A stretch of 17,201 bases of DNA from DASRIA01 sp038203635 (GCA_038203635.1 JBBRDT010000073.1:1-17201), one strand, 5' to 3'; shown: positions 7,177-13,240, counted from the stretch's first letter. The notes: generated by a model from the letters alone, not told the origin. Made by a program: numbers and translations.

Positions 7177-7196
7177 CAGAGGTCCCGGGACCTCTG
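7177..7196. promoter_or_regulatory. 20-nt perfect palindrome, candidate operator or hairpin
   Basis: CAGAGGTCCCGGGACCTCTG reads identically on both strands, with the centre between 7186 and 7187. It lies in the 120-nt gap between the minus-strand sigma gene and the plus-strand propeller gene, 49 nt before the sigma ATG and 52 nt before the GTG at 7249. It could bind a dimeric regulator of both promoters, or fold as an 8-bp stem with a CCGG loop in the sigma leader. Confidence 0.45.
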
Positions 7197-7209
7197 GGCC
7201 GCGTGCCTT

Positions 7210-7222
7210 CGTATCAGGAGCG
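7210..7222 (-). promoter_or_regulatory. Shared 13-nt promoter-region element, copy 1 (upstream of the sigma gene)
   Basis: On the minus strand it reads CGCTCCTGATACG. The same 13 bases occur at 11648-11660 on the same strand. The distance from the downstream edge to the start codon is 81 nt here and 77 nt there. The equal orientation and spacing suggest a shared promoter or operator. TGATACG could be an extended -10, but this is not certain. Confidence 0.4.
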
Positions 7223-7248
7223 GTAAGCCGATCAAGAGGGGTGAGCAC

Positions 7249-8226
7249 GTGAGCCGGTTCATGGGAGTGTGTCTGTCGGTACTGACGATCGCGGGCATCT
7301 GCGCCCCTCACACCGCCGCGGCCGACGGCCTGCCGGTCGGCAACGCCAGCGCAGGTCCCGGCGGAGTCGAAAGCCGCGCCGGAGACGTTCGATACCTGGC
7401 GTTGCCGGCGGCGCAGAACACGCTTGCGCTCTCGATCCGCCGCAACGGCGGAGAGCTGCGCCGCTCCCTGCTGCTGCACGGTCGATACGCGGTGCCGGTG
7501 GTCGCGCTCGACGGAACCGCGGACGGCCTGTCGGCCGACGGCGGGACGCTCGTCCTGATCCGGCCGCGCGCCGGCTTTCCCCGTGCACGAACGACATTCG
7601 CCGTGATCGACGCGCGCCGGCTGCGGACCCGCGCGATCGTCCGGTTGCGCGGCGACTTCAGCTACGACGCGATTTCGCCCGATGGAGGGCTCGTCTACCT
7701 GATCAAGTACACATCGCGCCGCGATCCCACCCGCTACGAAGTGCGCGCCTACGACACCCGCACGGCTCGTCTGCTCCCCGATCCGATCGTCGATCCTCGC
7801 GAACCCGGCGAGCAGATGCGCGGGTACCCGATCACGCGTGCGGCGAGCCCGGACGGCCAGTGGGCCTACACGCTCTACGACGGCGCCGGAAAGCATCCCT
7901 TCGTGCACGCTCTGAACGCGCGCGCCCTCACGGCCGCGTGCATCGACCTCGATGCGCTCGCAGGGCGCAAGGACCTGATGGGCCTCGGCCTCGATGTGAG
8001 CAGTGACGGTCGCGAGCTCAGCGTCCTCGACCCTCGCGGTCACCTGCTGGCGATAGTGGATGCAAAGACGTTCCGAGTCAGCGCTGCCACGTCGGGTCAG
8101 ACCGGGAGCAGGGATGGCGGCGGCGGTCTGTCGCCGGGCATCTGGCTGGCCGGCGTCGCCGTCCTGCTGTGCGTCGGAGCGATCGTGCTCTTCATGCGCC
8201 GGCGGGACGTTGTCGCGCCCACGTGA
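7249..8226 (+). CDS. Secreted beta-propeller protein with C-terminal membrane anchor
   Basis: A 325-residue exported protein divergent from the sigma operon. A signal peptide (FMGVCLSVLTIAGICAPHTAAA, cleavage near 25) is followed by propeller-like repeats: TADGLSADGGTLVLIRP, DAISPDGGLVYLIKY, AASPDGQWAYTLYDG, LDVSSDGRELSVLDP. A Gly-rich linker (GSRDGGGGLSPG) then leads to one membrane helix (IWLAGVAVLLCVGAIVLFM, about 298-316) with an RRRD stop-transfer. The propeller would therefore sit outside the membrane, like that of the neighbouring anti-sigma candidate. The start is GTG at 7249, with AGAGGGG about 8-9 bases upstream. The function is unknown. Divergence from a sigma/propeller pair across a palindrome suggests it belongs to the same regulon, perhaps as co-sensor or target. 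Confidence 0.82.
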   Translation: MSRFMGVCLSVLTIAGICAPHTAAADGLPVGNASAGPGGVESRAGDVRYLALPAAQNTLALSIRRNGGELRRSLLLHGRYAVPVVALDGTADGLSADGGTLVLIRPRAGFPRARTTFAVIDARRLRTRAIVRLRGDFSYDAISPDGGLVYLIKYTSRRDPTRYEVRAYDTRTARLLPDPIVDPREPGEQMRGYPITRAASPDGQWAYTLYDGAGKHPFVHALNARALTAACIDLDALAGRKDLMGLGLDVSSDGRELSVLDPRGHLLAIVDAKTFRVSAATSGQTGSRDGGGGLSPGIWLAGVAVLLCVGAIVLFMRRRDVVAPT

Positions 8227-8258
8227 TTTGGCGTAGCTAGTGTTTCGCGCAGAGCGCG

Positions 8259-8933
8259 ATGCAGTACCAGTACATCCACATCGGCAAGACGGGCGGCACC
8301 CTGATCTCGGCGGTGCTGCGTTCGCTGCCGTTGGAGCACAGGTCGAAGTTCCGGATCCTGCGGCACAACGTGTCGCTGCCGCAGACGGTCGAGGCCCGCC
8401 CCGAGATGCCGGTGATCTTCTCGGTGCGCCGGCCCGAGGCCCTCTTCGTCTCAGGATTCAACAGCAGGCTTCGAGAGGGTCGGCCGACCTACGACAGGGC
8501 CTGGACCGAGCGCGAGACAGTGGCATTTACGCACTTCGAGACTCCCAACAAATTGGCGGAGGCGCTGTCAGCCGACGACCCCAACCTGAAGGGCTTCGCA
8601 GAGCTGTCGATGCTGTCGATCAACCACGTCAGGAAAGGCTTGCGGTGGCACCTGAAGGGAATCGAGTGCCTCGAACAGCATCGCGAGGACATCGCGTTCA
8701 TCCTGCTCCAGGAGCGACTCGAGCAAGACCTGCGGGCTCTCGCCGAGCGGATCGGAGTACCGCTCGACCTGGCGCAGGTCCCGCCCGACGCACGCCTGCA
8801 CACAGCGTTGCCCGAAGACGAGACCGAGCTCTCCGACGTGGGTCTGGCGAACATCACCCGGTGGTACCAAGCCGACCGCGAGATCTACGACTGGTGCGCT
8901 GAGCGCCACGACCGGATCCTCGCCGCGAAGTGA
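8259..8933 (+). CDS. Sulfotransferase family protein
   Basis: A 224-residue cytoplasmic P-loop protein. The N-terminal YIHIGKTGGTLISAVL (5-20) is the 5'-phosphosulfate-binding loop of the sulfotransferase-2 type (H-I-x-K-x-G-G-T). VIFSVRRPEALFVSGFNSR (about 51-69) matches the 3'-phosphate-binding Arg/Ser segment of 3'-phosphoadenylylsulfate-dependent enzymes. The rest is mainly helical, ending near ANITRWYQADREIYDWCAERHD, a common C-terminal helix of these proteins. It would transfer sulfate from PAPS to an unknown acceptor such as a glycan or lipid. It stands alone on the plus strand, 32 nt after the propeller gene, with no good Shine-Dalgarno before the ATG, so it may be read with that gene. 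No PAPS-synthesis genes are in the window. Confidence 0.85.
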   Translation: MQYQYIHIGKTGGTLISAVLRSLPLEHRSKFRILRHNVSLPQTVEARPEMPVIFSVRRPEALFVSGFNSRLREGRPTYDRAWTERETVAFTHFETPNKLAEALSADDPNLKGFAELSMLSINHVRKGLRWHLKGIECLEQHREDIAFILLQERLEQDLRALAERIGVPLDLAQVPPDARLHTALPEDETELSDVGLANITRWYQADREIYDWCAERHDRILAAK

Positions 8934-9049
8934 GCTAGAGCCAAGCAGGGGCCGCGGTCGTTCGCCGGCCGCCTGTTTCCCGGAAAATGCGCCTGGTCGC
9001 GGCATATTCGGCTCCCTCCGGACCAACCTCTAGTTTGATCGGTTGCCCC

Positions 9050-9081
9050 CCCGGCCATCCTCGCTTGGACGAGGGGCCGGG
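9050..9081 (+). promoter_or_regulatory. Stable hairpin in the leader of the CAP-domain gene
   Basis: CCCGGCC (9050-9056) pairs with GGCCGGG (9075-9081), and CCTCG (9059-9063) with CGAGG (9070-9074). They are separated by a two-base AT bulge and close a 6-nt loop. The 12 pairs are nearly all G-C. No T-run follows, so a Rho-independent terminator is unlikely. It ends 23 nt before the chosen ATG. Confidence 0.4.
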
Positions 9082-9104
9082 CAAGGCCAGCCCCCGGATT
9101 GCCG

Positions 9105-9695
9105 ATGGCTCTCGTGCTTGCTCGAGATCGCACAAGCGGCGTTCTTCGCTGCTTTTTCGTCGCCGTCCTGGTTGCATCTGCGCTCCTCATGCGCTTTTCG
9201 CCGCCAGTCGAGGCGCATGCCGTCGCGCGCGCATCCGGCGCTGGTTGCGAAGCGCACGAGCCGCACCAGGGGCCACTGCGGTTCGCCCGCGCGGTCGTGT
9301 GCGTTCAGAACCGCCACCGGCGCGCGCACGGTCTGCGGCCGCTGCGGGGCAGCCGAAGCCTGCAGCGCGCGGCCGTCAAGCACGCACGCGACATGGTCCG
9401 CAGGAACTACTTCGGCCACGTGTCGTTCGGGGGCCGCACGGTAGTCGACCGCGTCGGGCGGACCGGCTACTCGCGCCGGTTCGCTGCGGGCGAGAACATC
9501 TTCTACGGGCTCCCGCCGCGCCCGTCACCGGCGCAGGTGGTGTCCGCCTGGATGGCCAGCCCCGGTCACAGGCATCAGATCCTCAACCCAGGCTGGCACG
9601 AGGTCGGCATCGGAGCGATCATGCGGCCTCCGTTCAGAGCCCGCGGAGGCGTCACCGTAGTAGCGGTCTTCGGGAGTCGCGGCGCCCGCCGCTGA
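9105..9695 (+). CDS. Secreted CAP-domain (SCP/PR1-like) protein
   Basis: A 196-residue exported protein. The signal/anchor segment is VLRCFFVAVLVASALLMRF (13-31). The CAP domain runs from about 63 to 190: VVCVQNRHRRAHGLRPL, LQRAAVKHARDMVRRNYFGHVS (H94), AAGENIFYG (E130), VVSAWMASPGHRHQILNPGW (H155) and HEVGIGAI (H165). These are the His/Glu cavity residues of the family. Bacterial CAP proteins are extracellular; their exact roles are mostly unknown, and lipid or metal binding has been proposed for the fold. I start at ATG 9105; a TTG six bases earlier is the only other nearby option. The 3' end overlaps the convergent sortase gene by 44 bp. Confidence 0.9.
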   Translation: MALVLARDRTSGVLRCFFVAVLVASALLMRFSPPVEAHAVARASGAGCEAHEPHQGPLRFARAVVCVQNRHRRAHGLRPLRGSRSLQRAAVKHARDMVRRNYFGHVSFGGRTVVDRVGRTGYSRRFAAGENIFYGLPPRPSPAQVVSAWMASPGHRHQILNPGWHEVGIGAIMRPPFRARGGVTVVAVFGSRGARR

Positions 9696-10479
9696 GTCCA
9701 GCCCGCAACTTTGACGACTCGAGCCGGGCGGTCACGACGAGTCGCTGCGCTGCGCTGAAGAGCGGCGTGCACGTGGTCAGAACGAGCCGGTCGTGCTTGA
9801 TCGGGCGCAGCGCCCGGGTGTTGCCGGGAGACACGACGATGGACCCCTCGACCTCGTAGCGGAAGCGCCCGTACGGCATCTGGAGGACTATCGAGTCGCC
9901 CTTGCGCAGGGCGTCGATGTTCCGGAACGGAGCGAGATAAGTAGTGCGATGACCTGCCACACCGACCGTTCCGTGCTCACCGGGCAGCGCCGTACCGGCA
10001 TAGTGGCCCGGGCCCTTCTCGAGCTGGTCCGGGTTCGCGCCTTCCACGAAGACGAACTTCACGCCAAGACTGGGAATCCGGAGCCTGCCCAGCGGGTCTC
10101 CGTTGTCGGTGCTGCGTCGATGGCGCTCCGCGAACGCCGCGGATGGAGTGCTCACCGGACTGCGCTTCACCGAAAAAGCGGCGGGTGCGGCCAGCGCGGC
10201 GGACTCCGCCTCGCGCAGCTCGGCGCTCAGCTCGTCCTGCTCCCGTGCCGTCGACCACGCGCTGATGGGCTCCTGCCAGGCGAGCGTGACGATCGCCTCC
10301 GCCAACAGCAGCACTCCGGTGACGAGCAGCACCACCGCGGCGGCGGTTCGCAGCCCCTCCAGTGTCGCGCTGCGTGCCGACACACCCGAACGCTGCTCCG
10401 GAATTGCGTCGGACATGAGCAAGCCCCGGGCGAACGGTGCCTCCGTCGAGAGCAACGTTGCCTTGGTCAGCGCATCCAA
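9652..10479 (-). CDS. Sortase, class E-like (cell-wall anchoring transpeptidase)
   Basis: A 275-residue membrane-bound cysteine transpeptidase. One N-terminal membrane helix (LRTAAAVVLLVTGVLLLAEAIVTLAW, about 43-68) is followed by an Ala/Glu-rich linker and the sortase barrel: GRLRIPSLGVKFVFVEG, GPGHYAGTALPGEHGTVGVAGHR (catalytic His177), MPYGRFRYEVEGSIVVSP, LVLTTCTP (catalytic Cys237), and QRLVVTARL (Arg246). The TLxTC signature and an adjacent LAxTG substrate fit class E. The frame is open to an ATG at 10545, but TTG at 10479 has a strong AAAGGAG six bases upstream, so I use it. The gene is 77 nt behind the LAxTG gene on the same strand, with a 12-bp hairpin between them. It very likely anchors that neighbour to peptidoglycan. 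Confidence 0.9.
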   Translation of the reverse strand: MDALTKATLLSTEAPFARGLLMSDAIPEQRSGVSARSATLEGLRTAAAVVLLVTGVLLLAEAIVTLAWQEPISAWSTAREQDELSAELREAESAALAAPAAFSVKRSPVSTPSAAFAERHRRSTDNGDPLGRLRIPSLGVKFVFVEGANPDQLEKGPGHYAGTALPGEHGTVGVAGHRTTYLAPFRNIDALRKGDSIVLQMPYGRFRYEVEGSIVVSPGNTRALRPIKHDRLVLTTCTPLFSAAQRLVVTARLESSKLRAGLSGGRRDSRRPLLR

Positions 10480-10511
10480 CGGCTTCTCCTTTTTACCCCC
10501 TGCGCGGCGGC

Positions 10512-10543
10512 GGGACGTGGAGGGCGGCGATCCCCCACGTCCC
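10512..10543 (-). other. Intercistronic hairpin between the LAxTG gene and the sortase gene
   Basis: GGGACGTGG (10512-10520) pairs perfectly with CCACGTCCC (10535-10543). GGG/CCC inside adds three pairs after one bulged A, closing a 7-nt loop. On the minus strand it is followed by GC-rich sequence, not a U-run. It could protect or process the upstream message, or limit read-through so that the substrate is made in excess over the sortase. Confidence 0.45.
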
Positions 10544-10556
10544 ATCGCCTGCCTGT

Positions 10557-11570
10557 CTACGCGGTACGCCTGCGCCTGAACAGCAGCAGCGATGCCGCGA
10601 CACAGAGTGCTCCAACCAATGCGAGCGCTCCTGTGTTGACGCCTGTGCTCGCGAGCTCAGCCGGCTGGCTGCCGCGCGCGGTGGACCCCGACGATTGCTC
10701 GCCGGTGTCGGTCTGGGCGAACTCGCGTCCGCCTCCGCCGCCGCCACCGCCCTTTTCGCCCTGGTTTCCCTGGACGCCGGACTCGCTCTCGACCAGCCCT
10801 TTCACCTGACCCTGGTTGTTCTGCGTCTGGGTGTTGGCCTGGGTCTGGGTGTTGGCCTGGGTCTGAGTCTGTGTCTGTGTGTTGACGACGTTGTTGTTGA
10901 CCGTCACCGGGCCTGCAGCACCGCCTGGTGCTCCGGGTGCTCCGGGTGCGCCTGGGGCTCCGGGAGCGCCTGGGGCTCCGGGAGCGCCTGGTGCTCCGGG
11001 TGCTCCTGGTGCGCCAGGTCCGCCGGGTCCAGGACCGGGGCCAGGCTTGCCGCCGTGATCTTTGCCGCCATGGTCCTTTCCACCGTGGTCTTTCTCACCG
11101 TGGTCCTTCCCACCGTGGCCTTTCTCACCGTGGCCTTTCTCACCGTGATCCTTCTCACCGTGATCCTTGCTGCCATGACCCTTGTCGCCATGGTCCTTGA
11201 CACCCGTGTCGCCATGGTCCTTGTCGCCATGACCCTTTTCCTGGTCATTTGCCTTGGCCTCGTCGTCCTTGCCGTGATCCTTGTCGCCCTTGTCCTGCCC
11301 GTGGCTTTTGCCCTCGTCGTCCTTGCCGTGATCCTTGTCGCCCTTGTCCTGCCCGTGGCTCTTGCCCTCGTCGTCCCTGCCGTGGCTCTTGGACTCGTCC
11401 TCGTCTCCCTTGTCGTTCCCCTTGCTGCCGGCGTGCTCGCCGGCCTTCTCCTTGCTGCTGTTCTGGTCGCTCGTACCCCAGCCGAAGCCACTGCTCGCCG
11501 TAAGGGCGAACGTCAGCAGCACGGCCATGACGACCAAGATTGTCTTGTGGCTTTTAAGGAGCCCAGACAT
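10557..11570 (-). CDS. LAxTG-anchored repeat-rich surface protein (His/Lys/Asp repeats, collagen-like, Q/N-rich)
   Basis: A 337-residue wall-anchored protein of low complexity. A signal peptide (HKTILVVMAVLLTFALTASSG, 8-28) is followed by a charged region with an 18-residue tandem repeat (KSHGQDKGDKDHGKDDEG, about 70-105). Next come eight five-residue K-D/G-H-G-E/G units (135-174), then PGPGPGPGGP and ten Gly-Ala-Pro triplets (about 187-216). A Thr/Gln/Asn-rich segment (NTQTQTQTQANTQTQ), a run of eight Gly, and the sorting signal LASTG (306-310), membrane helix and RRRR complete it. The ATG at 11570 has AAGGAGG eight bases upstream. The sortase follows on the same strand. The many His-Asp pairs could bind metal ions, but this is inference. 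No enzymatic domain is visible; a structural stalk or matrix role is most likely. Confidence 0.9.
   Translation of the reverse strand: MSGLLKSHKTILVVMAVLLTFALTASSGFGWGTSDQNSSKEKAGEHAGSKGNDKGDEDESKSHGRDDEGKSHGQDKGDKDHGKDDEGKSHGQDKGDKDHGKDDEAKANDQEKGHGDKDHGDTGVKDHGDKGHGSKDHGEKDHGEKGHGEKGHGGKDHGEKDHGGKDHGGKDHGGKPGPGPGPGGPGAPGAPGAPGAPGAPGAPGAPGAPGAPGAPGGAAGPVTVNNNVVNTQTQTQTQANTQTQANTQTQNNQGQVKGLVESESGVQGNQGEKGGGGGGGGREFAQTDTGEQSSGSTARGSQPAELASTGVNTGALALVGALCVAASLLLFRRRRTA
10927..11016 (-). repeat. Ten 9-bp repeats encoding Gly-Ala-Pro triplets
   Basis: Ten consecutive nonanucleotides (ggtgctccg and close variants on the plus strand) encode a collagen-like Gly-Ala-Pro run in the surface protein. 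Synonymous codons vary between units, so the repeat is not a very recent expansion throughout. Confidence 0.9.
11050..11172 (-). repeat. 15-bp tandem repeats encoding K-D/G-H-G-E/G units
   Basis: About eight units of fifteen bases (plus-strand form near caccgtggtcctttc) encode five-residue units with an invariant HG. Boundaries are approximate because the edge units are degenerate. Confidence 0.85.
11261..11376 (-). repeat. 54-bp tandem repeat (two full copies plus a partial)
   Basis: Copies at 11261-11314 and 11315-11368 differ by one base (cttttg versus ctcttg). A degraded third copy begins at 11369 with cgtcgtccctgccgtgg. They encode the 18-residue repeat of the surface protein. The near-identity suggests recent duplication, and copy number may vary between strains. 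Confidence 0.9.
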
Positions 11571-11982
11571 GGACAACACCTCCTTGCTCCTGTCGGGGTT
11601 CACGAAGTCGAGAGGACCCTACCTTGCCGGGGCCTCCCGCATCAGGACGTATCAGGAGCGCTTACGCACTTCCTTTGGCACTTGCCGCCTGCCCGCTGGC
11701 GAATGCCGTCAAACCGCAACCGGCAGGCGCCAGATCCGCCTCCGCTCGCGGCGAACCGAGAAACTGTCCCAGTCCAGGCAATTCCCGCACGGCCGCCACA
11801 TATGAGTCGCCCGCAGACCTCCTGCGCGAGAAGGTGAGGGAGTGCGGAAGCCGGGCTTTCGCGGGCGTCCCGGTACCGGGAATTCCAGCCCTCCCAGAAG
11901 CAGTAGCCCAAGCGAGAAAGCTCAACTAGACTCGTAATGGCCGTAGGGAAACGGCTGACGGTGGAACCCAGGGAGGGAATTA
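11571..11982. other. Intergenic regulatory region between the divergent LAxTG gene and secreted-protein gene
   Basis: 412 nt without a convincing gene; the short ORFs here lack ribosome sites and coding character. On the minus strand it holds the strong AAGGAGG of the surface-protein gene and the 13-nt shared element, with a tandem TCCTGATACG/TCCTGATGCG beside it. AGAGGACCC at 11611-11619 resembles half of the palindrome at 7177. A 14-nt palindrome TCCCGGTACCGGGA lies at 11868-11881. A small hairpin GCCGT/ACGGC (11940-11944/11951-11955) precedes the plus-strand GGGAGG site at 11971. Confidence 0.55.
11648..11660 (-). promoter_or_regulatory. Shared 13-nt promoter-region element, copy 2 (upstream of the LAxTG gene)
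   Basis: Minus-strand CGCTCCTGATACG, identical to 7210-7222 and 77 nt before the surface-protein ATG. Here it is followed at once by TCCTGATGCG, making a tandem pair. A GGAA about 20 bases before the CGTC at its end resembles an ECF-type -35/-10 pair, but the sigma-gene copy does not keep this arrangement. Confidence 0.4.
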
Positions 11983-12726
11983 ATGAAGTTTCTTGGCCTC
12001 GTGGCCGTCTGCGTGACGGCACTACTGGCGATTGCGTCGCCCGCAGCGGCGCGCGCCGAGTTCAGGTGCAACGGTGTCTTCAAGGGCAAGGCCTATGGCG
12101 ACGTGGTCGTCCCGCGCGGCGCGGCCTGCACGCTTGTCAACTCGAAGGTCGCGGGTGACGTGAGGGCGCTCAAGGGCTCCTACTTCCAGGCGACCAACAC
12201 CGCGGTGCGCGGCGACATCGAGGGGCTAGAGGCGCAGACCATCTTCGTCGAGGCCGGCTCCCGCGCAGCAAGCATCGAGGCGGTCAGGACCGTTCAGTTC
12301 TTCGTCTTCAACAGCACGGTGCTCGAGGACATCGAGCCCGAGCGGACCAAGGAGGTTGTCCAGATCTGTGGCAACACTGTCCGCAGGGGCAACATCGAGG
12401 TCCGGCGGAGCGGACCGAACGGGACCGCGCTGGGTCAGCACCCCGGTACGGACATCCTCGTTGGGGACCCGCTGGCAGACGGCTGCCGCGGCAACGTGGT
12501 CAAGCGTGGCGACATCAAGGTCGTGCGGAACTTCACGGACATCGAGTTCGTGATCCGCGGCAACACCATCAAGAAGGGTGACATGCTCGTTTCGGGGAAC
12601 ACCGGCCCGGTTCAGAAGATCATCGACGGGAACGTCGGCGGAGGCCGCCTCACGTGCAGGGACAACACCCTCCGGATCGCGAGTCGCAACACGGGCTGGC
12701 ATCGCGAGCTCGGCCAGTGCGCCTGA
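11983..12726 (+). CDS. Secreted protein with beta-roll-like repeats, function unknown
   Basis: A 247-residue exported protein. The signal peptide MKFLGLVAVCVTALLAIASPAAARA is cleaved probably after residue 25. The mature part has short repeats of the form G-D/N-[I/V]-x-V spaced about 18-25 residues: KAYGDVVVPRGAACTLVNSKVAGDVRAL, TAVRGDIEGL, VRRGNIEVRRS, VKRGDIKVVRN, IKKGDMLVSGN, followed by LTCRDNTLRIA. This periodicity suggests a beta-solenoid or bactofilin-like fold. Five of the six mature Cys may pair (RCNGVF, ACTLVN, QICGN, GCRGN, TCRDN). I do not recognise a named family or active site. The ATG has GGGAGG six bases upstream, a good ribosome site. It is 38 nt before a lipoprotein gene on the same strand and may be in operon with it. 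Confidence 0.8.
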   Translation: MKFLGLVAVCVTALLAIASPAAARAEFRCNGVFKGKAYGDVVVPRGAACTLVNSKVAGDVRALKGSYFQATNTAVRGDIEGLEAQTIFVEAGSRAASIEAVRTVQFFVFNSTVLEDIEPERTKEVVQICGNTVRRGNIEVRRSGPNGTALGQHPGTDILVGDPLADGCRGNVVKRGDIKVVRNFTDIEFVIRGNTIKKGDMLVSGNTGPVQKIIDGNVGGGRLTCRDNTLRIASRNTGWHRELGQCA

Positions 12727-12764
12727 CGCCGCGATGAACTGAAGCACCGCGAAGTGGGAAGCGC

Positions 12765-13214
12765 ATGAAGAAGACGGCGCTTCCCATGATCGCTGTGATC
12801 GTCGCGATCGCAGGATGCGGTGGACCCGACAGCGGCTCGGATCGCGAACGCGTCCGGGACACCGTCCAGCAGTACTTCCGGGCAACAGCGGGCGGTGACG
12901 GGGAGACCGCGTGCCGCGACCTGACCGGGCAGGCACGGAAGGGTTTTGCCGCGCTGCTCGCCGTGCCACCTGCGGCGGGCTGCGAGGCCAACGTCCGGAA
13001 GGTAGCCCGCAGAAGCGTGCCGCTGCGAGCAATACAGGTCAGCCACGTGGTCGTCATCGGCGACCGGGCGACAGCCCAGGTCACATCCGAGCGCCCGTCG
13101 TACACCAGCTCCGTCACGTTGGTCCGGGAAGGCACATCGTGGAAGCTCCTGTACCTACCGGTCGCAATACACGCGTTCCAGCTTCCCCGGATACATTCGC
13201 ACGGCCACCACTGA
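12765..13214 (+). CDS. Small lipoprotein, NTF2/DUF4878-like, function unknown
   Basis: A 149-residue exported lipoprotein. The N-terminus MKKTALPMIAVIVAIAGCGG has a lipobox (IAGC) with lipidated Cys18. The rest resembles small cone-shaped NTF2-like domains of actinobacterial lipoproteins: DRERVRDTVQQYFRATAGGDGETACRDLT (helix, with the usual Cys), then CEANVRKV, a beta sheet VVVIGDRATAQVTSERPSYTSSVTLVREGTSWKLLYLP. The C-terminus ends with HSHGHH, an unusual His cluster. GGGAAG precedes the ATG. The function is unknown; such proteins are usually surface-bound and of undefined role. It converges with the PASTA-tail gene with a 26-nt gap. Confidence 0.8.
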   Translation: MKKTALPMIAVIVAIAGCGGPDSGSDRERVRDTVQQYFRATAGGDGETACRDLTGQARKGFAALLAVPPAAGCEANVRKVARRSVPLRAIQVSHVVVIGDRATAQVTSERPSYTSSVTLVREGTSWKLLYLPVAIHAFQLPRIHSHGHH

Positions 13215-13240
13215 GCGGGACGTAGAGCTCCGCGCGTTAC

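Noticed and set aside
7159..8043. 294-codon minus-strand frame opposite the divergent propeller gene
   Set aside because: The plus-strand frame has signal peptide, propeller repeats and membrane anchor; the minus frame has none.
10512..10543. Intrinsic terminator between the LAxTG and sortase genes
   Set aside because: The hairpin is strong but no U-tract follows on either strand, so it is listed only as an intercistronic hairpin.
10927..11376. Possible CRISPR array
   Set aside because: The repeats are in-frame multiples of three, contiguous and without unique spacers; they encode protein repeats.
10437..11837. 466-codon plus-strand frame, antisense to the sortase start and the LAxTG gene
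   Set aside because: It is a by-product of the repeats and GC-rich codons on the other strand. The minus-strand frame has a signal peptide, sorting signal and strong ribosome site.
11642..12022. Minus-strand ORF in the divergent intergenic region
   Set aside because: It lacks a ribosome site and protein-like composition, and spans the start of the well-supported secreted-protein gene.
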